A stretch of 64,000 nt of DNA, taken from contig DKPB01000030.1 in assembly GCA_002471015.1 (NCBI GenBank), positions 1 to 64,000 of the forward strand, read 5' to 3'. The notes below the pieces were generated by a model that had not been told where the DNA came from, ran no database searches, and saw only the letters and a list, made by a program, of their open reading frames with translations. This DNA comes from Stenotrophomonas sp. UBA7346. Lineage in GTDB: Bacteria > Pseudomonadota > Gammaproteobacteria > Xanthomonadales > Xanthomonadaceae. The stretch's first letter is position 1. Every line of letters begins with the position of its first letter. Shown in pieces: positions 10,847 through 17,870 of this stretch. The translations under genes were made by a program, and so were the position numbers.

Positions 10847-11183
10847 CCGCGAACTTCCGCCGATTCCGGCCAAGCGCTACTTCACCATTGGTGAGGTGAG
10901 CGAGCTGTGCGACGTCAAGCCGCACGTGCTGCGCTACTGGGAAACCGAGTTTCCCAGCCTTGAGCCGGCCAAGCGCCGTGGCAACCGTCGTTACTATCAG
11001 CGCCATGACGTGCTGATGGTCCGGCAGATCCGCGGCCTGCTGTACGAACAGGGCTACACCATCGGTGGCGCCCGCCTGCGGCTGGAAGGCGAGGGCGCCC
11101 GCGAAGAGTCGGCGCTGAGCAACCAGATCATCAAGCAGGTACGCATGGAGCTGGAAGAAGTATTGCAACTGCTCCGTCGTTGA
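10827..11183 (+). CDS. MerR-family transcriptional regulator
   Basis: The 118-residue protein has an N-terminal winged helix of MerR type (residues about 17-85: YFTIGEVSELCDVKPHVLRYWE) and a short C-terminal helix (Q-I-I-K-Q-V-R-M-E-L-E-E-V) for dimerisation. No metal-binding cysteines are present, so it is not a metal sensor. It overlaps the end of ihfA by 20 bases and is co-transcribed with it, a gene pair conserved in many gammaproteobacteria. Confidence 0.93.
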   Translation: MLDPGSNRELPPIPAKRYFTIGEVSELCDVKPHVLRYWETEFPSLEPAKRRGNRRYYQRHDVLMVRQIRGLLYEQGYTIGGARLRLEGEGAREESALSNQIIKQVRMELEEVLQLLRR

Positions 11184-11244
11184 TCTTTTTTGTGTGAAAA
11201 CCGGTATAATCACCGGCTCGCCGCAAGGCGAAAGCAGTAACGAT

Positions 11245-11321
11245 CGGGGCGTAGCGCAGCCTGGTAGCGCATCTGCCTGGGGGGCAGAGGGTCGTCGGTT
11301 CAAATCCGGCCGTCCCGACCA
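11245..11321 (+). tRNA. tRNA-Pro (GGG), prophage integration site
   Basis: The 77-base cloverleaf has acceptor CGGGGCG/CGTCCCG, anticodon stem tctgc/gcaga with loop ctggggg (anticodon GGG), T arm with GGTTCAAATCC and encoded CCA. The last 48 bases are repeated at the far end of the prophage, so the 3' half of the present gene came from the phage and keeps the tRNA intact. Confidence 0.97.
11274..11321 (+). repeat. attL core, 48-bp direct repeat
   Basis: Bases 11274-11321 (from the anticodon arm to the final CCA) are identical to 55214-55261. This is the crossover region of tyrosine-integrase insertion into a tRNA 3' end. Confidence 0.95.
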
Positions 11322-11338
11322 ATTACTAGCTTTAGATC

Positions 11339-11371
11339 AAGGGCTTACGGCATTCGTCGTGAGCCCTTTTT
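11339..11371 (+). terminator. Phage-supplied terminator for tRNA-Pro
   Basis: The stem gggct.../...agccc is followed by ttttt. It stands just inside attL and replaces the host terminator, which is now found after attR at 55279-55310. Confidence 0.75.
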
Positions 11372-11377
11372 CGTTGT

Positions 11378-11409
11378 GGTCACTAAGTGTCCACTATTCG
11401 TCCACTATC
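11378..11409. repeat. Possible integrase arm-type sites
   Basis: GTCCACTAT occurs at 11389-11397 and 11400-11408, preceded by a weaker copy (GTCACTAA) at about 11379. The helical spacing (10-11 bp) next to attL and the integrase end fits arm-type binding sites of a lambda-type integrase. Confidence 0.5.
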
Positions 11410-12502
11410 GCGGCAAGGAAATGCCTGTGCTGACGGCCTGCCACGGCGCTTCGTGGCCACCGAGATAGTGCTCGGTCATCGCGACGTTGCTGTGGCCCAT
11501 CAGCGCCTGGATCTGCTCGTTCGTCCAGCCGGCCTCCTTCAACAGGGCGCCTCCCAGGCTGCGGATTTCATGGAACGTGGGCGGGTTGTCCATGTCGACG
11601 CCGGCAGCATCGCGTGCCGTGGCGAAGGCACGCGACAGTTGTTCCGGCAGCACCTGGGTGTGATGGTCTCGGTCCTTGGCTCGCATGTTGCTGGGGCGCG
11701 CTTTCTCAGGCAGCCGGTGGATCAGGTAGGGCGACACCACGGCATCGCGACAGCGCGCCAGAAGGTCGCCCAAGGGGCCCGTGGTGGCGATCTGTAGGCG
11801 GACGTTCGTGGAGCCCTCGGTTTTCGACGGCACCACCCAAAGCGCGCCATCGCGCAGGTCGGCGAAGCGGGCGGAAACCACGTCTTCGCGGCGCAGCAGC
11901 GTCAGCAATGACAGGTCCATAGCGTTACGCACCCACTGCGGCGCGGCATCCCAGATTGCGCGGTAGACGTCAATCGATAGGCGCTCGCGCTTGCGGCTGT
12001 GCGAGAACTTGCGGGTGGCCAAGGCTGGGTTAGTGTCGATCCAGCCCTCCTCGACGGCACAGGCCAGAATCCACCCAAGCACCAGGCGGAACTGTTGCCG
12101 TGCACGCTCCGACTCGGTCACCTCGCGAATGAAGGTGGCGCAGGCCTTTACCGTTACTTCGGCAACCGGCGTGGTGCCCAGGCCGGCCTCGATGCGTCGG
12201 ATGACGCTTTCGTACACCTCGGCGGTTTTGGGCGCCCACTTCCTGCCAGGAATGTCATCGGTCCGGAACACCTTGATGGCGTCGGCCACGGTCTCGCCCG
12301 GCGTCAGCACGGAAGCCACCAAGTCGTTCCCGGGCATCAGCAGCGCATTGAGCTTCTTGGCTGCAGCAAAGGCCTTGGCCTTGTCCTTGCCCATGGAATG
12401 CTCTTTCCGAGTGATCGGATGGCGGTATTTGAACCCGTCGCGGTGAGCGTAGAGGTTAGCTGGCCAGTCTCGGCGGCTCGGTTTGCGTGCACGTCCCATC
12501 AT
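11405..12502 (-). CDS. int: Tyrosine-family phage integrase
   Basis: This enzyme catalyses attP x attB recombination and, with Xis, excision. The 365 residues have an N-terminal arm-binding region (about 1-65), a SAM-like core-binding domain (about 70-165) and the catalytic domain. Catalytic residues are visible: R204/R205 (LLTLLRREDVV), K227, H311-x-x-R314 (FHEIRSLGG), H337 (LMGHSN) and the nucleophile Y346 (EHYLGG). The gene points at attL and tRNA-Pro, the usual arrangement. Confidence 0.96.
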   Translation of the reverse strand: MMGRARKPSRRDWPANLYAHRDGFKYRHPITRKEHSMGKDKAKAFAAAKKLNALLMPGNDLVASVLTPGETVADAIKVFRTDDIPGRKWAPKTAEVYESVIRRIEAGLGTTPVAEVTVKACATFIREVTESERARQQFRLVLGWILACAVEEGWIDTNPALATRKFSHSRKRERLSIDVYRAIWDAAPQWVRNAMDLSLLTLLRREDVVSARFADLRDGALWVVPSKTEGSTNVRLQIATTGPLGDLLARCRDAVVSPYLIHRLPEKARPSNMRAKDRDHHTQVLPEQLSRAFATARDAAGVDMDNPPTFHEIRSLGGALLKEAGWTNEQIQALMGHSNVAMTEHYLGGHEAPWQAVSTGISLPR

Positions 12503-12508
12503 GGCAAG

Positions 12509-12706
12509 TTACGCCGCTGCCAAGACGCTGGCGACCAAGTCATCGCCACCGGCCAGCCATGCATGTTCATCGACGTACCACTGGCCGACGACCTTGGTTG
12601 CCGGGATCTTTCCATTACGGCACCAGCGACCAAGCAGCTGCGAGTCCGGCCTGCTTTCCTCGTCGAAGTACTTTTCGGCCCATTTGTGGGCGAGCATCAG
12701 CTTCAT
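12509..12706 (-). CDS. Probable excisionase
   Basis: The 65-residue basic protein has a short helix-turn-helix-like core (residues about 3-50: W-A-E-K-Y-F...L-G-R-W-C-R-N-G-K-I-P-A-T-K-V-V-G-Q-W-Y-V-D), the pattern of excisionases and MerR-like winged domains. The start at 12706 has AAGGAG seven bases upstream and overlaps the stop of the gene before it as ATGA, so the two are translationally coupled. Position directly upstream of int supports an Xis role. Confidence 0.75.
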   Translation of the reverse strand: MKLMLAHKWAEKYFDEESRPDSQLLGRWCRNGKIPATKVVGQWYVDEHAWLAGGDDLVASVLAAA

Positions 12707-12906
12707 GATGCGTCTCCTTGTTGCTGCTGATCGGCGATAGCATCCCAATGCGCCGCTTCAGCCAAGTAGTAGTTCACCCTGTCCTCTCGTACCGAGGGAG
12801 GGAAGTTGTGTGCGACGCGCGCTGCATCAGCGGCCTCGCGATTCCTATCAGCGAGCCACCGCGCACGGTGGCCGAAAATGTCGAGCTGCTCAGCCTCCCG
12901 GCGCAT
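12703..12906 (-). CDS. Small phage protein, unknown
   Basis: The 67-residue protein is rich in alanine, arginine and glutamate and mostly helical by appearance (R-R-E-A-E-Q-L-D-I-F-G-H-R-A-R-W-L-A). No family recognised. It overlaps its downstream neighbour by ATGA and the upstream gene by 17 bases, so it belongs to the int-xis operon. Confidence 0.6.
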   Translation of the reverse strand: MRREAEQLDIFGHRARWLADRNREAADAARVAHNFPPSVREDRVNYYLAEAAHWDAIADQQQQGDAS

Positions 12907-13114
12907 TCCCGTTGCCCTTGGCCCTGGGCTGGTCGGGCAGGGCGAAAAGACGCTGCAGCAGCCGTTGGTGCTGGTCCCGGCTCAGATCCAAGGTGCTCTC
13001 GCACCCGACGGCGCGTACGTGAGCGCGGTAGTCCTTGGCATCCAATCCCTTCTGTCCGTGCGCCAACTGGCGCAACGCCTTTATCAGCGGCTTGCTGATG
13101 CGGAAATCAGCCAC
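12890..13114 (-). CDS. Small phage protein, weakly GemA/DUF1018-like
   Basis: This 74-residue protein starts with GTG at 13114 after a perfect AGGAGG. The segment I-K-A-L-R-Q-L-A-H-G-Q-K-G-L-D-A-K-D-Y-R resembles the repeated helix of Mu gp16/GemA-type regulators, but the match is short and from memory. First gene of the int-xis operon. Confidence 0.6.
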   Translation of the reverse strand: MADFRISKPLIKALRQLAHGQKGLDAKDYRAHVRAVGCESTLDLSRDQHQRLLQRLFALPDQPRAKGNGNAPGG

Positions 13115-13154
13115 AGCTCACCTCCTGAGACTGGCGGCTCATACGATCCGCGCC

Positions 13155-13556
13155 ATGGCGACGAACCCCTACAACCAAAGATCCCGCGCTGAACTCTTCA
13201 AGGCAGCGCAGAACCGAGCCGGCAAGCTTCTGGCGAGTCCGCACTCGGACACCGGGCACCTCCTCCTTTCCCTGGCAATGGAGCTGCACGATGCCAAGAT
13301 GGCCACCTGCGGTCCGAATGGCGATCTCAAGGGTTCTGGCACGGTGCTGGAAGCCTACGGTCGGCGCCTGGAGACGCTGCAGCACCAGGCGCGATACGAG
13401 GTCTTGCGCGATGCGGCGGACGCCGTGCTCGGCAGACGGGCGCGAGCGTGGCTCAGCCCTGGCTACTACGAAGGCAGTCCCTATCAGCGCGGCATGGCGT
13501 CCGATGCCGGTTTGCTGGAGGTCTTGGCAGAACTGGAACTGCTGAGGAAGCACTAG
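13155..13556 (+). CDS. Hypothetical phage protein on the opposite strand
   Basis: The 133-residue frame (MATNPYNQRSRAELFKAAQN...) looks like a real, mostly helical soluble protein. It runs against its leftward neighbours and has no strong ribosome-binding site. A 152-residue reverse frame covers the same bases but has the R- and V-rich composition of a shadow. Function unknown; it may be a small cargo gene. Confidence 0.5.
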   Translation: MATNPYNQRSRAELFKAAQNRAGKLLASPHSDTGHLLLSLAMELHDAKMATCGPNGDLKGSGTVLEAYGRRLETLQHQARYEVLRDAADAVLGRRARAWLSPGYYEGSPYQRGMASDAGLLEVLAELELLRKH

Positions 13557-13557
13557 A

Positions 13558-14427
13558 TCACGCACCGCTCACCTCCTGCGGACTGTCTGCAAAGCGCAGC
13601 CGGGGCTGGTAGCCAGACTCGAGCGCCGACGGCGAGAGCCACAGGCATTCGGTGCGGGTGGCACCGCCGCGGCCTGCCGAAATACGCGCGGTTGTCTCGA
13701 CCCGTTGCCATCCCGCCAGGGTGTCGTCGTACAGCTCGGTTCGGTAGCCGCTGACAACGACGTGACCTCGAAGCGCGAGGAGTGCAGCGAGCAGTTCTTG
13801 GTGATCCTCGATCGACATTTCGTGCCTGTAGTAACCAGCTTTGCCGGCCTGCATTACGCGGGTGCTGTGGACATATGGCGGGTCGACGTAGTGCAGCGTT
13901 TGCGTTGTATCGTGTTGCTGCATGACCTCGATCGCCGGTCGGTTCTCGATGAGCACGCCGGTGAATCGCTCCGCGATCGCGGATAAACCGTCGGGGTACT
14001 TCAACCAGTGGTGCTGGGCTGTGCCATACGCGCGCTGGGAGTCAATGCGAAACCCGGTCTTCCCCTTCGTGGCGCCGGCAGAGCCGAAACCCATCTGAGC
14101 CCGGATCAACAAGCGCCGAGCACGCTCCACCGGTTGCTCGGCCGGCTCCCATGCTTGCTCGAATTCCGCCCGCGCATAGGGCGTGAGCCGGCATGCCTCG
14201 ACCAAGCGGGCGCACTGCTCAGTGTCCTGCAGCACACGGAAGAAGTTGACGACGTCACCGTCCAAGTCGTTGTAGACCTCGGAGTAGCTGCGTGCCTTCG
14301 TCAGCAGCACGCCAGCCGCGCCGCCGAACGGTTCAACGTAAGTGCGATGCGACGGCAGGTGCTGGTGGACCCAGCCCGAGATCCGGAACTTAGCGCCGTG
14401 ATAGCGGAATGCAGGGGCGTTGATCAT
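13558..14427 (-). CDS. DNA adenine methyltransferase (Dam/D12 class)
   Basis: The 289-residue protein is a class D12 N6-adenine methyltransferase, probably methylating GATC-like sites. AdoMet-binding motif P-F-G-G-A-A-G-V-L-L is at residues 33-42 and the catalytic D-P-P-Y at 182-185. The ATG at 14427 follows GAGGAG; the reading frame upstream of it has no similarity. Phage Dam enzymes usually protect the genome from host restriction or adjust replication and packaging signals. It lies in the leftward early operon. Confidence 0.93.
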   Translation of the reverse strand: MINAPAFRYHGAKFRISGWVHQHLPSHRTYVEPFGGAAGVLLTKARSYSEVYNDLDGDVVNFFRVLQDTEQCARLVEACRLTPYARAEFEQAWEPAEQPVERARRLLIRAQMGFGSAGATKGKTGFRIDSQRAYGTAQHHWLKYPDGLSAIAERFTGVLIENRPAIEVMQQHDTTQTLHYVDPPYVHSTRVMQAGKAGYYRHEMSIEDHQELLAALLALRGHVVVSGYRTELYDDTLAGWQRVETTARISAGRGGATRTECLWLSPSALESGYQPRLRFADSPQEVSGA

Positions 14428-14483
14428 GCCGACGCTCCTCGTGCGCCCATGGCAAAATGCCGAAAAATTGCCGAGGGGGCCGT

Positions 14484-15125
14484 ATGCTGTTCGACGCCGT
14501 AACGTTCGTTTCCGCTGCAACCAACGCCGCAGGTGCTGGTGCGTCCACCTCGTTCACAATAAGTGACGGCTTGATAATTCTTGCCACGCTCTTGGGCCCC
14601 GTTCTGGCTGTGCAAGCTCAAAAGTGGGTCGAACGAGCTCGGAAAACTTCCGATCTTCGCTCTTGGGTCTTCACCACCTTGATGAACACGCGGGCTACTC
14701 GCATGAGTGCCTCGCACATCGAGGCGCTCAACACGATCACTATCGCCTTCCACGACGGTGGGCGGCGCTGGCGATCCCAGAAGAGTCAGGCTGTCTTGAA
14801 TAAATGGCGGGAATATTTGACCCACCTGTCGCAGCCGGCGCCAGATAGTGAGCCAAGTTTCGCAGCGCAATGTGCACGCGGCAGTGAGATCTTTACGAAT
14901 CTCTTGGAGGCGATAGCGGCGGAGCGAGCCTTCGACGTCGATAGAGCTGAGATTACGGCCGGCGCATATCACCCGCAGGGCTTTGTGAATGGTGAACTCC
15001 AAAGGAATGAGGCATTCGATCGAGTGATGCAGATTCTGCGGGGTGAACATGGTCTGCCTGTGACCATCCAGCTCAATCAGCCACCGGAGGAAGCTTCCGT
15101 AGCACCGGTTGCTCAGCAGAACTGA
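14484..15125 (+). CDS. DUF6680-like predicted membrane-associated protein
   Basis: The 213-residue protein has one hydrophobic segment near the N-terminus (about residues 26-46: I-S-D-G-L-I-I-L-A-T-L-L-G-P-V-L-A-V-Q-A-Q) followed by a helical domain with the pattern L-M-N-T-R-A-T-R-M-S-A-S-H-I-E-A-L-N-T-I. I recall this pattern from proteins labelled DUF6680; the biochemical role is unknown. The ATG at 14484 is preceded by gaggggg. It is on the plus strand inside a minus-strand operon and divergent from dam, so it is a likely independently expressed cargo gene. Confidence 0.75.
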   Translation: MLFDAVTFVSAATNAAGAGASTSFTISDGLIILATLLGPVLAVQAQKWVERARKTSDLRSWVFTTLMNTRATRMSASHIEALNTITIAFHDGGRRWRSQKSQAVLNKWREYLTHLSQPAPDSEPSFAAQCARGSEIFTNLLEAIAAERAFDVDRAEITAGAYHPQGFVNGELQRNEAFDRVMQILRGEHGLPVTIQLNQPPEEASVAPVAQQN

Positions 15126-15157
15126 GACGCAGGCCGACGAGGAGAGGCTTTTCATTT

Positions 15158-16267
15158 TCATGCCCCTCCTGGCGGCAGCTGCTCGCAACCGTGCTCGGCG
15201 CTGGCGTCGATCAGGGCGAGCGGGCGAACGTAGACGGCGGCCGGGCCGTCTTCGGTGTCTTGGACCATCACAAGGCGCCAGTGGTCGCCTGCGGGCGGCT
15301 CGGGCTCCCAGGCGGCCAGCCATGCGCAGGTGTCAAATTCAACGCTCATCGCGTCATCGCCATAATCACCGTCCACGACTGCGAACGCGAAGCCCTGCGC
15401 CGTTACCAGCGGATCAAGAGCGCGTTCTTCGTCTTCCGGGTTCGGCCACTGCGGCAGATCCGGGTGGACCGCACTCCAGTCCTTGACGCCATCCAGCTTG
15501 GGCATCAGTTCCGCGGCATACAGTCCCCGCCACGGGTCTGCAGGGTCGAAGCCCCGAGCTGCGACGTTGCTGCGGGGAAGCTCGGCGATGCTGTAGGCGC
15601 GGGTGATGATTTCCTCAGCCACGTTTGGCCCGCCGATCTCGTTGCAGGCCATCATCCATTCAACTTCGGTCGGGCCATCAACCGGCGCTGCGGCGACCGG
15701 GGCGGCAACCATTTTGTTGGCGTCACCAATATGGATCTCGCCACTGCGGTCATGCTCGATAGCCTTGTCGGCAGGCATGGTGGACCAGTGCGGCCAAACG
15801 CGACTCTCGTTCTTGGTCTGCTTTTCAACGATGGCAGCGATGACTTGCTGCGGAGTTGCGCCACTACGCCACGCCCCGTCGAGTGCCAAGATAGTTACAT
15901 CAATCCATTCCCGCAGGTCGCCGGGGTCCGCTTCGATCTCCAACAGTTCCTTGCGGATGTGGTCGACGATTCCCGCAGCGCGAGTACCAGGGCCGAAGGT
16001 GTGCGCGGAGAAACGCTGTTGCCGTTCCAGATGCGCCAGGAAATCGAACGACCGGTCCCGATTTGCCTGCTGCAGCAGCGCCACGACGTTGCCGCGCATA
16101 GTGCGCAGCCGTGCCTTTGACTTCATCGGAATGGTGGGGTTATCCAGCATTGCGTCAATCAAGTTGATGGCACCGGACGCGCAGTCAGTCGAGTGCGCGG
16201 GGCATGGATGGGAGAGCGAACCGTCGCCGCTCGGGCAGGTGCAGGTCGCTGGGATGGAATCGTTCAT
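15158..16267 (-). CDS. dATP/dGTP diphosphohydrolase-domain phage protein
   Basis: The 369-residue protein contains, at about residues 72-165, a MazG-like helical domain of the PF04447 type (R-S-F-D-F-L-A-H-L-E-R-Q-Q-R-F-S, then E-L-L-E-I-E and D-L-R-E-W-I-D), with the acidic residues that bind metal. Such domains hydrolyse dATP or dGTP, and are found in phages that reshape nucleotide pools. The N-terminus has a C-x-C-P cluster and the C-terminal 200 residues are unrecognised (acidic, D-G-D-Y-G-D-D). Its start overlaps the preceding gene as ATGA. Confidence 0.8.
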   Translation of the reverse strand: MNDSIPATCTCPSGDGSLSHPCPAHSTDCASGAINLIDAMLDNPTIPMKSKARLRTMRGNVVALLQQANRDRSFDFLAHLERQQRFSAHTFGPGTRAAGIVDHIRKELLEIEADPGDLREWIDVTILALDGAWRSGATPQQVIAAIVEKQTKNESRVWPHWSTMPADKAIEHDRSGEIHIGDANKMVAAPVAAAPVDGPTEVEWMMACNEIGGPNVAEEIITRAYSIAELPRSNVAARGFDPADPWRGLYAAELMPKLDGVKDWSAVHPDLPQWPNPEDEERALDPLVTAQGFAFAVVDGDYGDDAMSVEFDTCAWLAAWEPEPPAGDHWRLVMVQDTEDGPAAVYVRPLALIDASAEHGCEQLPPGGA

Positions 16268-16557
16268 TGACTGGTTTCCTTCTTACTTTGGCGCTGCGAG
16301 TACTTCGCGCGGCCTGGTAGCTGTGGAATGAGGAGCATCTGATCGGTGACCACGCTGTAGCGGGCAACGCGGCAGGGCTTGCCCTTACGGTTCTTGACCA
16401 CGATTTCCGTGGAGTGGATCGGGTGGCCTTGCTGGCGCAGGTCGTAGATGCGTGCGCTGGCTCTGGCGATGCCGAGCTCCAGGAAGATCTCAGTTGCCGT
16501 CATTGGTCGTTTGGTGAGCGCCGCAAGCAGCTCGTCGCATTGGGCTTGATAGGTCAT
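16264..16557 (-). CDS. Winged helix-turn-helix phage protein
   Basis: The 97-residue protein has a winged-helix pattern (L-L-A-A-L-T-K-R-P-M-T-A-T-E-I-F-L-E-L-G-I then R-I-Y-D-L-R-Q-Q-G-H-P-I), like the HTH_59 domains common in phage early regions, followed by a basic tail. DNA binding is likely; target unknown. It overlaps the downstream dATP/dGTP-hydrolase gene by four bases. Confidence 0.75.
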   Translation of the reverse strand: MTYQAQCDELLAALTKRPMTATEIFLELGIARASARIYDLRQQGHPIHSTEIVVKNRKGKPCRVARYSVVTDQMLLIPQLPGRAKYSQRQSKKETSQ

Positions 16558-16564
16558 GCGTAGC

Positions 16565-16831
16565 TCACAGAGCCAGCGGCAGCTGAGCGAGTTCCGAAGG
16601 GAAGACCGACCGCTTCACTGTTGCCTTGCGCCGTGGCGCGCGCTGGCCGTGGACGAGGTTCCACTCTGCGTGCGCTTCTTCAAACGTCAGGTGCCTGGCA
16701 GTGCTGGTGCAGGCGCACTCGACACTATGTCCGCCGCCCGCCGAGGGGCGGCGCAAGTCCAGCATGTGTCGTGCCGCGTGTCCCTTGTTGCAGGGAATGA
16801 TCGGCACGTGCTCCGTGATCATGCGTTGCAT
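16565..16831 (-). CDS. Small cysteine-containing protein, Lar-like
   Basis: The 88-residue protein has C and H residues spaced as in short zinc-binding phage proteins (I-I-P-C-N-K-G-H, then V-E-C-A-C, then a late W). The order C...C-x-C...A-x-W loosely recalls the Lar family that relieves type I restriction, but it lacks the usual C-P-x-C start. The ATG at 16831 follows GAGGAAAT; upstream in-frame starts have none. Confidence 0.6.
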   Translation of the reverse strand: MQRMITEHVPIIPCNKGHAARHMLDLRRPSAGGGHSVECACTSTARHLTFEEAHAEWNLVHGQRAPRRKATVKRSVFPSELAQLPLAL

Positions 16832-16841
16832 GTGGATTTCC

Positions 16842-16940
16842 TCAATCAGTAGGAGAGGAGCGCGCAGAGCGCACCGAGAACGACGGCAGCGGCCAGCGTG
16901 AAACAAGGGCTTCAACAAACGTGCGGGTTTGGTGCTTCAT
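16842..16940 (-). CDS. Short ORF, possibly a frameshifted small membrane protein
   Basis: ATG at 16940 overlaps the stop of the lipoprotein gene as ATGA and opens a 32-codon frame ending at 16842. The first 12 residues (MKHQTRTFVEAL) look normal, but the rest does not; in the next frame the same DNA encodes a clean hydrophobic helix (FTLAAAVVLGALCALLSY). Removal of one base would give a 30-residue one-pass membrane protein. It may be a decayed gene or a sequencing error. Confidence 0.4.
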   Translation of the reverse strand: MKHQTRTFVEALVSRWPLPSFSVRSARSSPTD

Positions 16941-17422
16941 TGCGCACCGCCGACGAACGCCAGGTCATAGATGACGCAGTGCGCCCGGGCGGCCGAGGGG
17001 GAGTCGGCACTGACCGCAGAGAGGGGGACAACCGCAGTTGCCCGGGCGCATGCGTTTGGAACGGGATAGGAACCGCTGGCGACTGCATCGACGGCGTCGA
17101 GCGCGTATTGCCAGCGGCGGTCTGAGAAATCGGAGGTCAGTGCGACGGCAACGCCAGCGGCGCAGTTGGGCACGCGGTCGGCGACACGAAAGCCATTGAG
17201 GGCGGTTGCCGCGATGGTGCCGCGCAGTCCCCAATCGTCGTGGTCTGCGAGCTCGTAGACGGCGAGGGCGGCGCAGATGCGCGGGCTGCTGATGACCAGG
17301 TCTGCCGGGATGGTCACTTCGCCATCAGTGGTGACCTCAGCGGCCGGGGAGGGCTCAGGCTGGCCGGTGGCGGCGCAGCCGCCCAGGACGAGCAGCAGGG
17401 AGGCGAGGAGGGCGCGGATCAT
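16937..17422 (-). CDS. Phage-encoded lipoprotein
   Basis: The 161-residue protein starts with a signal sequence ending in a lipobox (L-V-L-G-G-C16-A-A), so it should be lipidated and anchored in a membrane. The mature part carries several cysteines and no recognised domain. It is the second gene of the leftward early operon, overlapping both neighbours by ATGA. Surface lipoproteins from prophages often alter receptors or block other phages; that role here is a guess. Confidence 0.75.
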   Translation of the reverse strand: MIRALLASLLLVLGGCAATGQPEPSPAAEVTTDGEVTIPADLVISSPRICAALAVYELADHDDWGLRGTIAATALNGFRVADRVPNCAAGVAVALTSDFSDRRWQYALDAVDAVASGSYPVPNACARATAVVPLSAVSADSPSAARAHCVIYDLAFVGGAQ

Positions 17423-17697
17423 GCGACACCCCGGAGGCTGGAGCCAGGCAGCGGGGCCGGCTTGGCCAGGTGCAGCATGCGGAACTTGTGCAGGCTCTTG
17501 GCGCCGTTGGCGGTGAACCAGCCGAGCACGTCACCATGGAGGCGTGTGGGCTTGAAGAGGGGGCAGGCGTCCAGCGACTCATGGAGGAACTGCGGGGTGT
17601 CGCCGCTGGGGTGGTGGCGCTCGAAGTCGCCCCAGAACTTGTATGCCGATCGGGCGGCACGGTAGCGGTTTTGCCAGGACTGGCGGGCGGTGGCCAT
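17419..17697 (-). CDS. Hypothetical phage protein, first gene of leftward operon
   Basis: The 92-residue basic protein (MATARQSWQNRYRAARSAYKFWG...) has no recognised family. It is the first gene after the predicted leftward promoter PL and overlaps the lipoprotein gene by ATGA. Confidence 0.7.
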   Translation of the reverse strand: MATARQSWQNRYRAARSAYKFWGDFERHHPSGDTPQFLHESLDACPLFKPTRLHGDVLGWFTANGAKSLHKFRMLHLAKPAPLPGSSLRGVA

Positions 17698-17752
17698 TGA
17701 CCGAATCTCCAGCCCCTGCCCGGAATGGGTGTATCGCGGGGCGATAGAGCAA

Positions 17753-17794
17753 ACATTAGCCAGTGGCTATTCTTTAGTCAATAGCCAAAAGCTA
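17753..17794 (-). promoter_or_regulatory. Leftward early promoter PL with operators OL1 and OL2
   Basis: On the minus strand, -35 TTGACT (17776-17781) and -10 TAATGT (17753-17758) are 17 bases apart. Palindrome TAGCCAGTGGCTA (17757-17769) lies in the spacer and TAGCCAAAAGCTA (17782-17794) lies just upstream of -35. A half site follows at 17815. The layout mirrors the rightward promoter at 18625. Confidence 0.85.
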
Positions 17795-17870
17795 ATATTT
17801 TTCTGAATTGGTGATAGCCAAAAAGAAAGCCCCGCAGAACGGGGCTGTCATTGAGCGATGTCCGGAGGCC

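Noticed and set aside
13558..16267. Z-genome (2-aminoadenine) DNA modification
   Set aside because: A dATP/dGTP-hydrolase-like domain is present, but no PurZ-like synthetase or matching DNA polymerase is encoded.
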